This document shows, piece after piece, positions 14,242 to 20,290 of a DNA stretch of 20,290 bases; position 1 is the stretch's first letter, and every line of letters starts with the position of its first letter. The position numbers were made by a program, and so were the translations under genes. Source of the stretch: Clostridia bacterium (GTDB lineage: Bacteria > Bacillota > Clostridia > Lachnospirales > Lachnospiraceae). The stretch lies in assembly GCA_026000755.1 (NCBI GenBank), contig BNZC01000025.1, forward strand, positions 1 to 20,290. The letters run 5' to 3'. The notes under the pieces are model-generated. The model was not told the DNA's origin and made no database searches. It saw nothing but the letters and a program-made list of their open reading frames with translations.

Positions 14242-15078
14242 ATGCAAGGCAGTTTATATCTATGCGCTACCCCAATCGGCAACTTAGAGGACATCACTCT
14301 GCGGGTTTTGCGTATCTTAAAAGAAGTGGATCTCATTGCCGCTGAGGATACACGCAATTCCATCAAGCTTTTGAATCATTTTGAAATAAAGACCCCCTTA
14401 ACCAGTTATCATGAATACAACCGCATAGAAAAAGCCATACAGCTGATTGACCGCATGAGAGCAGGACAGAATGTGGCTCTTATTACCGATGCGGGAACTC
14501 CGGCTATTTCTGATCCGGGGGAGGATCTGGTACGCCTGTGCCATGAAGCGGGCATTTGCGTGACTTCCCTTCCGGGTGCCTGTGCCTGTATTACTGCCCT
14601 TACCCTGTCCGGACTTCCCACTACACGTTTTGCCTTTGAGGGCTTTTTGCCCAAAGATAAAAAAAGGCGTGCTTTCCTTTTGTCGAAATTAAAGGAAGAA
14701 ACCCGCACCATTATTTTCTATGAATCCCCCCATCATTTGAAGAAAACCTTAGATGATTTGTTTGTCACTTTCGGTGACCGAAACATCCGCCTGTGTCGAG
14801 AACTGACGAAAAAGTATGAGGAAAGCAAAGGGTTTCTGCTGTCTGAGGCCTTATCCTATTATCAAGAACATGACCCCCGGGGAGAGTATGTCTTGGTTCT
14901 GGCAGGAAAATCAGAGCAGGAGCTTAAGGAGGAACAGCAAAAGGTTTGGGAGGAAATGTCGATAACAGAACATATGTTCTTTTATGAGGATCAAGGTATA
15001 GATCACAAGGAGGCTATGAAACGAGTTGCTAAGGATAGGGGTGTGAGTAAGAGAGAGGTATATGCGGCGTTGCTGTAG
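14242..15078 (+). CDS. rsmI: 16S rRNA (cytidine-1402 2'-O) methyltransferase
   Basis: RsmI 2'-O-methylates C1402 in the decoding centre of 16S rRNA. The 278-residue product has the SAM-binding tetrapyrrole-methylase-type fold: ATPIGNLEDIT at 9-19, AEDTR at 34-38, TDAGTPAISDPG at 82-93, the SLPGACACITAL loop near 109-120, GFLP at 134-137, FYESPHH near 159-165, and RELTKKYEE at 186-194. The C-terminal part (about 235-278, HKEAMKRVAKDRGVSKREVY) is the helix-turn-helix tail known in this family. The ATG at 14242 has AGGAGG only 4 nt upstream. Last gene of the cluster, facing the DUF885 gene, with a long inverted repeat between them. Confidence 0.95.
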   Translation: MQGSLYLCATPIGNLEDITLRVLRILKEVDLIAAEDTRNSIKLLNHFEIKTPLTSYHEYNRIEKAIQLIDRMRAGQNVALITDAGTPAISDPGEDLVRLCHEAGICVTSLPGACACITALTLSGLPTTRFAFEGFLPKDKKRRAFLLSKLKEETRTIIFYESPHHLKKTLDDLFVTFGDRNIRLCRELTKKYEESKGFLLSEALSYYQEHDPRGEYVLVLAGKSEQELKEEQQKVWEEMSITEHMFFYEDQGIDHKEAMKRVAKDRGVSKREVYAALL

Positions 15079-15113
15079 AAGCAGTCCTTAAGGAAGTTAT
15101 TTGTGGTTGATTT

Positions 15114-15275
15114 GAAAACAGCTGCCCGCTCTGCCCAAAAAAGAACCTTCGAGCGAAATGGAGGGAAGACCTTCCTTGCAGGAAGCCTATGCTGACTGCA
15201 AGGCGTTTTTGAAAGGGCTTGCCCGAAATGTTTTAAGTGAGGGATCTTTTTTGGGCAGAGCGGGCAGCCGTTTTC
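15114..15275. repeat. Long inverted repeat (24-bp perfect arms) between convergent genes
   Basis: The arm at 15121-15144 begins GCTGCCCGCTCTGCCC and the arm at 15245-15268 is its exact reverse complement over 24 bp. After one mismatch the pairing extends six more base pairs outward (GAAAAC at 15114-15119, GTTTTC at 15270-15275). The 100-bp interior contains a second pair, CCTTGCAG (15174-15181) and CTGCAAGG (15196-15203), and a small GGGC-TT-GCCC hairpin. It could serve as a bidirectional stop for rsmI and the DUF885 gene, but its size and perfect arms also resemble a miniature inverted-repeat element. No target-site duplication is evident. Confidence 0.75.
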
Positions 15276-15300
15276 ACTTCACTGCGAATAACAACGTCAC

Positions 15301-17106
15301 TTAGTCTGCTTTTGGCCAATAACTCGGCAGATACTCCCTCAATATCGAAAACTGTGCAGGTCCCATGTCCATTAATGCCTTATGAAACTTATAATCACTA
15401 TAATCCGCACCAAACTTCTCTTTCGCATATACTTTCAAATCCAAAAATCCCAAATAACCGATATAGTATTTCAAATAATGCCCCGGTTCCTCCACCAAGG
15501 TATGGTAAATCGAGGTAACGGTTGTTGAATCTGTAATCTGATATTTCTTAAAAAATTCCTTTGTTTTCGCCAAATCCCAGCCATCCCAATGAATGCCCAT
15601 ATCCGCTGTAGCATACAGACTAAGAAGGGCAGACTGATCAAGTTCCAAAATCTGCGCCAAATCTTTGTCAATATTCGCATAGGAATAGGACAGCATTTCC
15701 ACGTAAGTCGCCCAGCCCTCGGAATAGCCCTGTGTACCCAACAGGCTTCGAATCAGCGGCAAGTCTGCGCTGCGTTCCATAATGTTTTGATACAAATGCC
15801 CGGGATAGCCCTCGTGCGCTAGGGTGGTATACAGTTTCATCTTGGTGTAATGACTGGAATCGTTAATGTAAATGGAATTTTGGCTGATGTCGTCAAGGGG
15901 AACTGCCAAATAAAAAGCGGGAGCCATAAATTCCTCCAAAGAGGGATGGACATACTTAATGGTAAATGCCGTATCCGGGGGAGCGGGGAAATCGGCCTTG
16001 GTTTTCTCTTGCAAATCTTCTAAAATCACAGTGGGTTCTGTCTGGGAAAAGGCATAGGTACTTGCCTGTTCCATCAGTGTGGGATTTTTAAGGAGCAGCT
16101 TAGCGGCATCCGCCATATCCTGCGCCCGCTGCTGTTCGGTACGCTGCTTCATCTCATCAATGGACCAATCAGAACCGGTATAAAGCCGCACCAAAAGAGC
16201 ATAGAAGTCCTTGCCCTTGTCAAATGCAGAAAGTCCTCTATCATTTTTTCCGTTGTCCTTTAATGCACTTATGCCTTGCATAAGATTCTCATAGGTAGGA
16301 ATCACTTTCTCCAAAACAGCGGCATGATTTTGCTCGATATAAGCATTCCTTTGTTCTTCGCTTAGTTCCGGCAGTAAAGACAGCTTATCTCGAAAGGTAT
16401 CAAGGAGATAATTATCCTCTTTGTTGGCTATGAAATTGCCGCACTGGGAAATAATATCCTCCGCCCCAAAGCTTGGCATAAACAGACCTGCCTCTGATTT
16501 TTTTTGTTCAAAATCCAGAATCTGATTAAAAAAATTGGGCAGTTCGTTCAAAAGAGCCAAATAATCCTTTATGTCCTGCTCTCGATAAAAACTGTATTCT
16601 GCCAAAATGACAGGCAACTCTGCCTGTAGACCTGTAGTAGGCCGCAAGGGTTCTTCGTACAAAGATAGCTCCTGCCCAGACAGCACTACATTTACATGAT
16701 CCTGCAAAATGTCATAAGTCAGCTTTAGTTTGTCAGACAGGGCGGACTTATCGGTTTTCTTTAAGATGGCATTTACATTTTCTAAAAGTGCCACATCTTG
16801 TAAATCCTCTTCTTCGCCGATTGCCCCAAAGCTGATGGGATACTCGGTAATGCCGTAGTTTTCGGGATTTTTCAAGGTATAATGAAGATCTATGGTGCTT
16901 GCTGTCACTTCTTGGCGAAATAAATCATCCAAATAAGAGGAAAATTCCTCGTCCGCAGAAAGGGCAGGGGCAGCGTCGGGGGATTCGGTATGAGCCTGTT
17001 GTTCTCGTATGTGCTCAAATTCCTCTCCTGCCTTAATTCCTGTAAAAATAAGTGCCAGTCCCAAACAGAGAATGGCAATCATGCGAATTTTCGTGTTTTT
17101 TTTCAT
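15301..17106 (-). CDS. DUF885 family metallopeptidase-like protein, membrane-anchored or secreted
   Basis: A 601-residue protein of the DUF885 family, thought to be zinc peptidases of a gluzincin-like type. The N-terminus (KKNTKIR, then a hydrophobic stretch at about 8-25) is a signal peptide or membrane anchor without a proper lipobox, so the domain should sit outside the membrane. The family motifs are at the C-terminal half: HEGYPGH at 431-437 (probable zinc-binding histidines and catalytic Glu), YSEGWATYVE at 461-470 (probable third ligand), and EPGHYLKYYIGYL near 540-552. The start ATG at 17106 has only a weak ribosome site (AGCAGG). It is preceded by 196 bp holding an 8-bp hairpin (17167-17190) and copy B of a dispersed repeat. 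Natural substrates are unknown; peptides are likely. Confidence 0.88.
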   Translation of the reverse strand: MKKNTKIRMIAILCLGLALIFTGIKAGEEFEHIREQQAHTESPDAAPALSADEEFSSYLDDLFRQEVTASTIDLHYTLKNPENYGITEYPISFGAIGEEEDLQDVALLENVNAILKKTDKSALSDKLKLTYDILQDHVNVVLSGQELSLYEEPLRPTTGLQAELPVILAEYSFYREQDIKDYLALLNELPNFFNQILDFEQKKSEAGLFMPSFGAEDIISQCGNFIANKEDNYLLDTFRDKLSLLPELSEEQRNAYIEQNHAAVLEKVIPTYENLMQGISALKDNGKNDRGLSAFDKGKDFYALLVRLYTGSDWSIDEMKQRTEQQRAQDMADAAKLLLKNPTLMEQASTYAFSQTEPTVILEDLQEKTKADFPAPPDTAFTIKYVHPSLEEFMAPAFYLAVPLDDISQNSIYINDSSHYTKMKLYTTLAHEGYPGHLYQNIMERSADLPLIRSLLGTQGYSEGWATYVEMLSYSYANIDKDLAQILELDQSALLSLYATADMGIHWDGWDLAKTKEFFKKYQITDSTTVTSIYHTLVEEPGHYLKYYIGYLGFLDLKVYAKEKFGADYSDYKFHKALMDMGPAQFSILREYLPSYWPKAD

Positions 17107-17166
17107 ATTAAAAACCTGCTCCGATTTCTTTTATTTTATGATGGGTAGAGATGATATATGAATTAC

Positions 17167-17190
17167 TGTTCAGCAGGAAAACGCTGAACA
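17167..17190. repeat. 8-bp stem-loop upstream of the DUF885 gene
   Basis: TGTTCAGC (17167-17174) pairs with GCTGAACA (17183-17190) around an 8-nt loop. No U-run follows on the minus strand. It lies between the glycosyltransferase gene end and the DUF885 start. Confidence 0.5.
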
Positions 17191-17199
17191 ATAACACTT

Positions 17200-17280
17200 A
17201 TGCACACAACTCGCAAAAAATGCGAGTTGGCACATGAAGTCCTCGGGTTTTTCTGCGAAAAACACCTTGCGGAATGGTTC
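17200..17280 (+). repeat. Dispersed intergenic repeat with two hairpins, copy B
   Basis: This 81-bp segment aligns end to end with the minus strand of 5217-5299. Hairpin 1 is a perfect 9-bp stem, CAACTCGCA (17207-17215) with TGCGAGTTG (17221-17229) over AAAAA. Hairpin 2 is GTTTTTC-TGC-GAAAAAC (17247-17263). The final stretch AACACCTTGCGGAATGGTTC is identical in both copies. It lies just beyond the 3' end of the glycosyltransferase gene but in the opposite direction to the surrounding genes, so a role tied to one transcript direction is unlikely for this copy. Confidence 0.75.
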
Positions 17281-17302
17281 CGGTTGGACGGTAACGAGTA
17301 CA

Positions 17303-18472
17303 TTACCCGGTAACAATCGCCAACATCTCTCTTGCACGGTGAACAAAAGTATGCCCCTCCATCGTTTTTCCAAGACCATTAGCGGCAATCTGCGCTCGCT
17401 CTTTCTCGTGAGAGAGGTAGTAAGCTATCTTGTTACTGCAATCCTCTTCGCTCTGATAGTAGACAAAATCATCCTCCGGTAGGAAACTATCCTGAAAATC
17501 CTCCTGAAAATTCGTCAACAGAAATCCACCTGCGCCCAAAATGTCCATGCCCCGCATGGGAATGCCGGTTTTAATGCTACGCAAAGTGATGTTTAAGTTG
17601 ATCCTGCTGTAGCGAAAGATAAGGGGCATTACATCGTAAGGTTCCACGCTTCCCATGTAAATAGCGTGAGGTAATTCGGGAGGCTTTTTGTGGGTATACA
17701 ACTTCAAAGGAAACTTTTTCGACAACTTGGATAAGAGGGAAATTCGCTCGTTTGAACTGATTTTCCGTGCCAGAAAATAATTGGCATACACATAGGAAAG
17801 GGTTTCTGCGCCGTCTGACATGGGTTCATAAAACAGGGAATTCTTCATATCAGAAAGAATCTGTGCCTGCTCTTCCAAAAGCTCCTCTAAGAAAAAATAA
17901 CCGTAAATCTTTTGTTGTGCCAGCATAATTCCATCCAGATAGCCTTTGGTAAATTCGGGTAAATCCTTCATGCGGTCCAGGAAATTGTGTTCTTCATTAT
18001 ACAAGGAACCGATAAAGGCTATTTCACCGTCTATCTTCTTTTGCAGCTCGTGTGAGGCGGGGATTGCTAAAAGGCGTTTGGGATTTGCTGCCAGGGGCAT
18101 ATAGTACACGGTTTTTATGCCGGCATTTGTAAATTCCAGATACCATGATTTATCAAATAGGAACACATAGTTGCAAGGGTTTATCAGGGTGCAAGAATAA
18201 AGAGCCACCAGAGGGCTATCGTAAATATAGGAAACATATTTCACATCATGCCGATTGCAGCAAGCGGATAGAATGGGAGTGTAGTTAAAGGAGAAAACAA
18301 AAGCATAGCGATCCTGTTCAATTGCCCGGTCAAAGGCGGTATCAAAAGGGTCGCTATGCCGTTCCTTATAGTCTTTGTGGAAAAATAAATCGCAAGAAAG
18401 ACCAACTTCTACAAAAGCATCTATCATGTCTTGTTTTCCAAAAGAGGGAGAATCTAAAAACAAAATCTTCAT
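17303..18472 (-). CDS. CgeB-like glycosyltransferase
   Basis: A 389-residue cytoplasmic protein resembling the CgeB/DUF3880 glycosyltransferase group (GT-B fold). The N-terminal half starts MKILFLDSPSFGKQDMIDAF as a Rossmann-like domain, and residues around 80-90 read YVSYIYDSP. The C-terminal donor-binding half carries IPMRGMDILGAGGFLLTN, then EDDFVYYQSEEDCSNKI and the YYLSHEKERAQIAANG ending typical of glycosyl transferase family 1 type 2 domains. Members modify spore or cell-surface proteins in other Firmicutes. It lies 104 bp downstream of a FliD-like gene in the same direction, so glycosylation of flagellar or surface protein is a reasonable inference. Its translation start region is preceded by two extra diverged copies of the ribosome site, each with a tiny ORF. 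Confidence 0.8.
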   Translation of the reverse strand: MKILFLDSPSFGKQDMIDAFVEVGLSCDLFFHKDYKERHSDPFDTAFDRAIEQDRYAFVFSFNYTPILSACCNRHDVKYVSYIYDSPLVALYSCTLINPCNYVFLFDKSWYLEFTNAGIKTVYYMPLAANPKRLLAIPASHELQKKIDGEIAFIGSLYNEEHNFLDRMKDLPEFTKGYLDGIMLAQQKIYGYFFLEELLEEQAQILSDMKNSLFYEPMSDGAETLSYVYANYFLARKISSNERISLLSKLSKKFPLKLYTHKKPPELPHAIYMGSVEPYDVMPLIFRYSRINLNITLRSIKTGIPMRGMDILGAGGFLLTNFQEDFQDSFLPEDDFVYYQSEEDCSNKIAYYLSHEKERAQIAANGLGKTMEGHTFVHRAREMLAIVTG

Positions 18473-18487
18473 GTATCCCTAATCCTT

Positions 18488-18502
18488 TCACCGGATTTTC
18501 AT
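18488..18502 (-). CDS. Mini-ORF MKIR immediately upstream of the glycosyltransferase
   Basis: ATG at 18502-18500 opens four codons, MKIR, closed by TGA at 18490-18488, 15 nt before the true start codon. The DNA from ribosome site to codon 3 (GGGATACATGAA, then AAT or GAT) is nearly the same as at the true start 30 bp further on. Probably a duplication relic that may still capture ribosomes. Confidence 0.3.
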   Translation of the reverse strand: MKIR

Positions 18503-18526
18503 GTATCCCTATCCTTTCGTCAGAAC

Positions 18527-18550
18527 CTATAAAATCAAAACTTTCGGCAT
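18527..18550 (-). CDS. Mini-ORF MPKVLIL upstream of the glycosyltransferase
   Basis: ATG at 18550-18548 opens seven codons, MPKVLIL, closed by TAG at 18529-18527. It is preceded by AAAGGATAGGG. The peptide looks like the first residues of a CgeB-like protein (compare MKILFLD), so it may be a relic of a duplicated gene start, or a translated leader. Expression is not shown by sequence. Confidence 0.3.
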   Translation of the reverse strand: MPKVLIL

Positions 18551-18576
18551 TCCCGACCCTATCCTTTTGCCGGAAC

Positions 18577-19863
18577 CTATAAATACCGATCTACCAACAT
18601 TCCGGAATAGAGGGAAGAGAAGTAGGGGGCAGGGAAATTGTGTCCGGGGTTCTTATATGCCACGATAACCTTATCCACAAAATTCATGGGATTAAGGGCA
18701 ATGGAAGCGGCCTTTGCTTCTAAGTCTGCCTTAAATCCATTCAAGAAAGAAAATTGTTCTTTGGGGCTTTCGGAATGAATGGCATCGGCTAACAGGGGAC
18801 GATCCACGGACAAGAAACCCTTGTCGTCCTGTGCTAAGCCAATAGAGGACAGCTCGTTTCGGAAACGTGTGGCAACGGAACTCATCTGAAAACGTAGCTT
18901 CTCGCCGCCTCTTTTCTGATCGGCATCCGCTTCGGCAGTGTAGAGTACTTGGTTGTAGGCACTTGCTAAAGTAGCGATATTGTCAGCAATGGTGTCTGTA
19001 TTGGTCTGAAATCCAATCTTTACCGGATCATCCTCCGGGCTTACTCCGTGGAGATTTAGCTGAAAGGCATGGTCAATGGTAAAGCTGTTGGAAGTCGTGG
19101 TATGGGGTGTACCATTTAATAAAAACTTGGCATTCTCGGGGCGTCTGCTGACACGGTCAAAACCAAGGGCGGCCAGAGCAGTCTGTGAATTTTTATCTTC
19201 TTTTGCTGTAATCGTAAAGGTTAAATCACGACCTTCGCTCAACCCCTCGTTGACAGACTCAATTCGCAGGGAGGAGGTAAGGGGGGTGTCTTGGTTGATA
19301 TAAGCCTTTAAGCCAATCTTGGCATTGGTGATAAGGTTGGCTAACTTGGTCTGCACATCATAATTTGTATCCGACTCATGGACGGTATACTGAAACTCGT
19401 AAGAGCCGGAGGTAGTGGACAGGTCAAAGGCATAGGTATCAGGCGATAGCAAGGACTGATCACTGGAAAGGGTGTTACCGATATTCAGCTGACTCTTTGC
19501 AAGACGGCGTACCTCAAGGTCAAATTCTTCTGCGCTTTCATTGCCCCCCAGATATTTGACACTTGCAATGTCCTCGTCGGAAGAGATGGCAACTTTTTTC
19601 TGCAAAGCTTTCAGAATATCTTCCGACCCGGAGAGGGAGCGAATGGTATTCTGGATATTCTGAGCACTTTCTTTGACTCCAATGGCAAATTTCGCAACGC
19701 TCTCATCGGTTTTCATCTTGTAGAGGGGAGCTTCTTTGTTAATCTGCTTGATGCTGTCGGAAAGGTCACGCAACTCGCTTTTTTTGTGGGCATCCTGGCG
19801 AGTGGAAATGCGATTCCCATAGGAACTTAAAAAATAACGATACGCATTGTCAATTGCAGCCAT
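18577..19863 (-). CDS. FliD-like flagellar filament capping / hook-associated protein 2 family
   Basis: A 428-residue protein resembling FliD, the cap on which flagellin polymerises at the filament tip. It has a helical N-terminal region (about 1-100), a central part (about 115-200) with the VRRLAKSQLNIGN and PDTYAFDLSTTSGSYEFQYTV segments, then a C-terminal part with FLLNGTPHTTTSNSFTI (248-263), DPVKIGFQTNTDTIADNI (279-296) and DDKGFLSVDRPLLADAI (346-362), the pattern of FliD C-terminal domains. It lacks the classical FliD opening and no other flagellar gene is nearby, so it could be a FliD-derived surface protein. The ATG at 19863 has AGGAGGTGATTTCC directly upstream. It is followed by a CgeB-like glycosyltransferase and preceded by a promoter at 20019-20047. 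Confidence 0.75.
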   Translation of the reverse strand: MAAIDNAYRYFLSSYGNRISTRQDAHKKSELRDLSDSIKQINKEAPLYKMKTDESVAKFAIGVKESAQNIQNTIRSLSGSEDILKALQKKVAISSDEDIASVKYLGGNESAEEFDLEVRRLAKSQLNIGNTLSSDQSLLSPDTYAFDLSTTSGSYEFQYTVHESDTNYDVQTKLANLITNAKIGLKAYINQDTPLTSSLRIESVNEGLSEGRDLTFTITAKEDKNSQTALAALGFDRVSRRPENAKFLLNGTPHTTTSNSFTIDHAFQLNLHGVSPEDDPVKIGFQTNTDTIADNIATLASAYNQVLYTAEADADQKRGGEKLRFQMSSVATRFRNELSSIGLAQDDKGFLSVDRPLLADAIHSESPKEQFSFLNGFKADLEAKAASIALNPMNFVDKVIVAYKNPGHNFPAPYFSSLYSGMLVDRYL

Positions 19864-20018
19864 GGAAATCACCTCCTTCATAGATTGGTATGAAACTTGT
19901 TGCTATGAAACCCTTATTGATCAGCGAAATCTGCCAAAGGGAACCTGCATGATTCGCAAGAAGCAAAGTAAAAAAATCAAGTAAACCTAAAAGCTTAAAA
20001 TCCACCTATGTTACCTTA

Positions 20019-20047
20019 AGTATAGCAGAAAAAGTGGAATTTGTCAC
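20019..20047 (-). promoter_or_regulatory. Sigma-A promoter with extended -10 for the FliD-like gene
   Basis: On the minus strand GTGACA (20042-20047) is followed after 17 bp by TATACT (20019-20024), with TGC just before the -10 box (extended -10). Transcription would begin near 20012, giving a leader of about 150 nt. A weaker second -10 (TATAAT, 20101-20106) lies further upstream without a good -35. The sequence is sigma-A-like and not the sigma-28 type usual for late flagellar genes. Confidence 0.65.
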
Positions 20048-20290
20048 GCACAAAATAAGGAGAAGAGGGAGAAAATCTCCCTAGATATGGTGTTGTTTTC
20101 ATTATACACGGAAAAGATGAAGAGAAATTCCTTTCTATGTGGAATTTTTGTGAATTTTTTGTGCGTAAATTCCCAAAGTAAGTTCTACTAGTTTTATGAT
20201 GTGGAACTTACTCTGAAAAACCGTGAAATAACAGGCTGAATTTAGTCTGGGAAATGATTCGATTAGGTTACAAAACCAAGAAAAACGTAG
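20048..20290. other. Non-coding end of the window with two inverted repeats
   Basis: The 19864-20290 stretch holds no credible gene. Beyond the promoter it contains AGGGAGA-AAA-TCTCCCT (20066-20082) and a longer inverted repeat AGTAAGTTCTAC (20177-20188) with GTGGAACTTACT (20201-20212), a 12-bp stem with one G-U pair and a 12-nt loop. On the minus strand this stem is followed by TTT, so it may be a weak terminator of a gene beyond the window, or an operator. No known riboswitch was recognised. Confidence 0.45.

Larger units (their letters stand above)
18477..18583 (-). repeat. Repeated ribosome-site modules before the glycosyltransferase gene
   Basis: On the plus strand CCCTATCCTTT plus GAACCTATAAA occurs at 18507-18533 and 18557-18583 (24 of 27 positions equal, 50 bp apart), and a third partial copy CCCTAATCCTTTCACCGGA is at 18477-18495. 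On the coding strand each reads as AAAGGAT(T)AGGG, a ribosome site, followed by an ATG. The outermost copy overlaps the stop codon of the FliD-like gene. Confidence 0.75.

Noticed and set aside
15145..15170. Third copy of the dispersed repeat, because of ACCTTCGAGCGAAATGG
   Set aside because: It only loosely resembles ACCTTGCGGAATGG, with several gaps and no matching hairpin 2, so chance similarity is as likely.
19864..20018. Riboswitch in the leader of the FliD-like gene
   Set aside because: The 150-nt leader shows no strong stems, terminator or conserved riboswitch core that I can recognise.

Overview
The window looks like chromosomal DNA from a low-to-mid GC Gram-positive anaerobe of the class Clostridia, most plausibly a motile Lachnospiraceae-type organism. 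This is inferred from strong AAGGAGG-type ribosome sites, sigma-A promoters, a Gram-positive AmiE-type OppD, a long-form HPF, and the Firmicutes yaaO-(tmk)-yaaR-holB-ricT-trmN6-rsmI neighbourhood. I cannot name a species from the sequence alone.

Layout. (1) 1-968: the 3' part of an IS4-superfamily (IS1634-like) transposase gene, then a bidirectional terminator. (2) 969-7330, minus strand: a complete oligopeptide ABC importer operon transcribed oppA-oppB-oppC-oppD-oppF from a near-consensus promoter at 7401-7429. OppF ends early, immediately next to the IS. oppA and oppB are separated by 400 bp packed with hairpins. (3) 7454-8066, plus: hpf (ribosome hibernation factor) with its own promoter, divergent from oppA. 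Two tandem 69-bp hairpin units follow it. (4) 8263-15078, plus: a housekeeping cluster of Orn/Lys/Arg decarboxylase-family protein, guanylate-kinase-like protein, YaaR, DNA polymerase III delta' (holB), RicT, TrmN6-like methyltransferase and RsmI. This matches the Bacillus yaaO-to-yabC order, but tmk is replaced by a guanylate-kinase-like gene and the genes known there as yaaQ/darA, yabA and yazA are absent. (5) 15114-15275: a 24-bp perfect inverted repeat between convergent genes. (6) 15301-19863, minus: a DUF885 metallopeptidase-like protein, a CgeB-like glycosyltransferase and a FliD-like flagellar cap protein, with a promoter at 20019-20047.

The most interesting signals are not genes. An 81-83 bp two-hairpin repeat occurs at 5217-5299 (minus) and 17200-17280 (plus), and one stem shows a compensatory base-pair change between the copies, so it is probably a dispersed structured element. 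Several genes carry short duplications at their 5' ends. The guanylate-kinase-like gene has its ribosome site and start codon copied 88 bp upstream, creating a 22-codon leader ORF. The glycosyltransferase has two extra copies of its ribosome site, each driving a tiny ORF that begins like the gene itself (MPKVLIL-stop and MKIR-stop). The decarboxylase-family protein has a 26-residue tandem duplication near its N-terminus. OppD has a 12-bp periodic Thr/Asn-rich extension. I see no CRISPR array, rRNA or tRNA, and no clear new defence or metabolic system.
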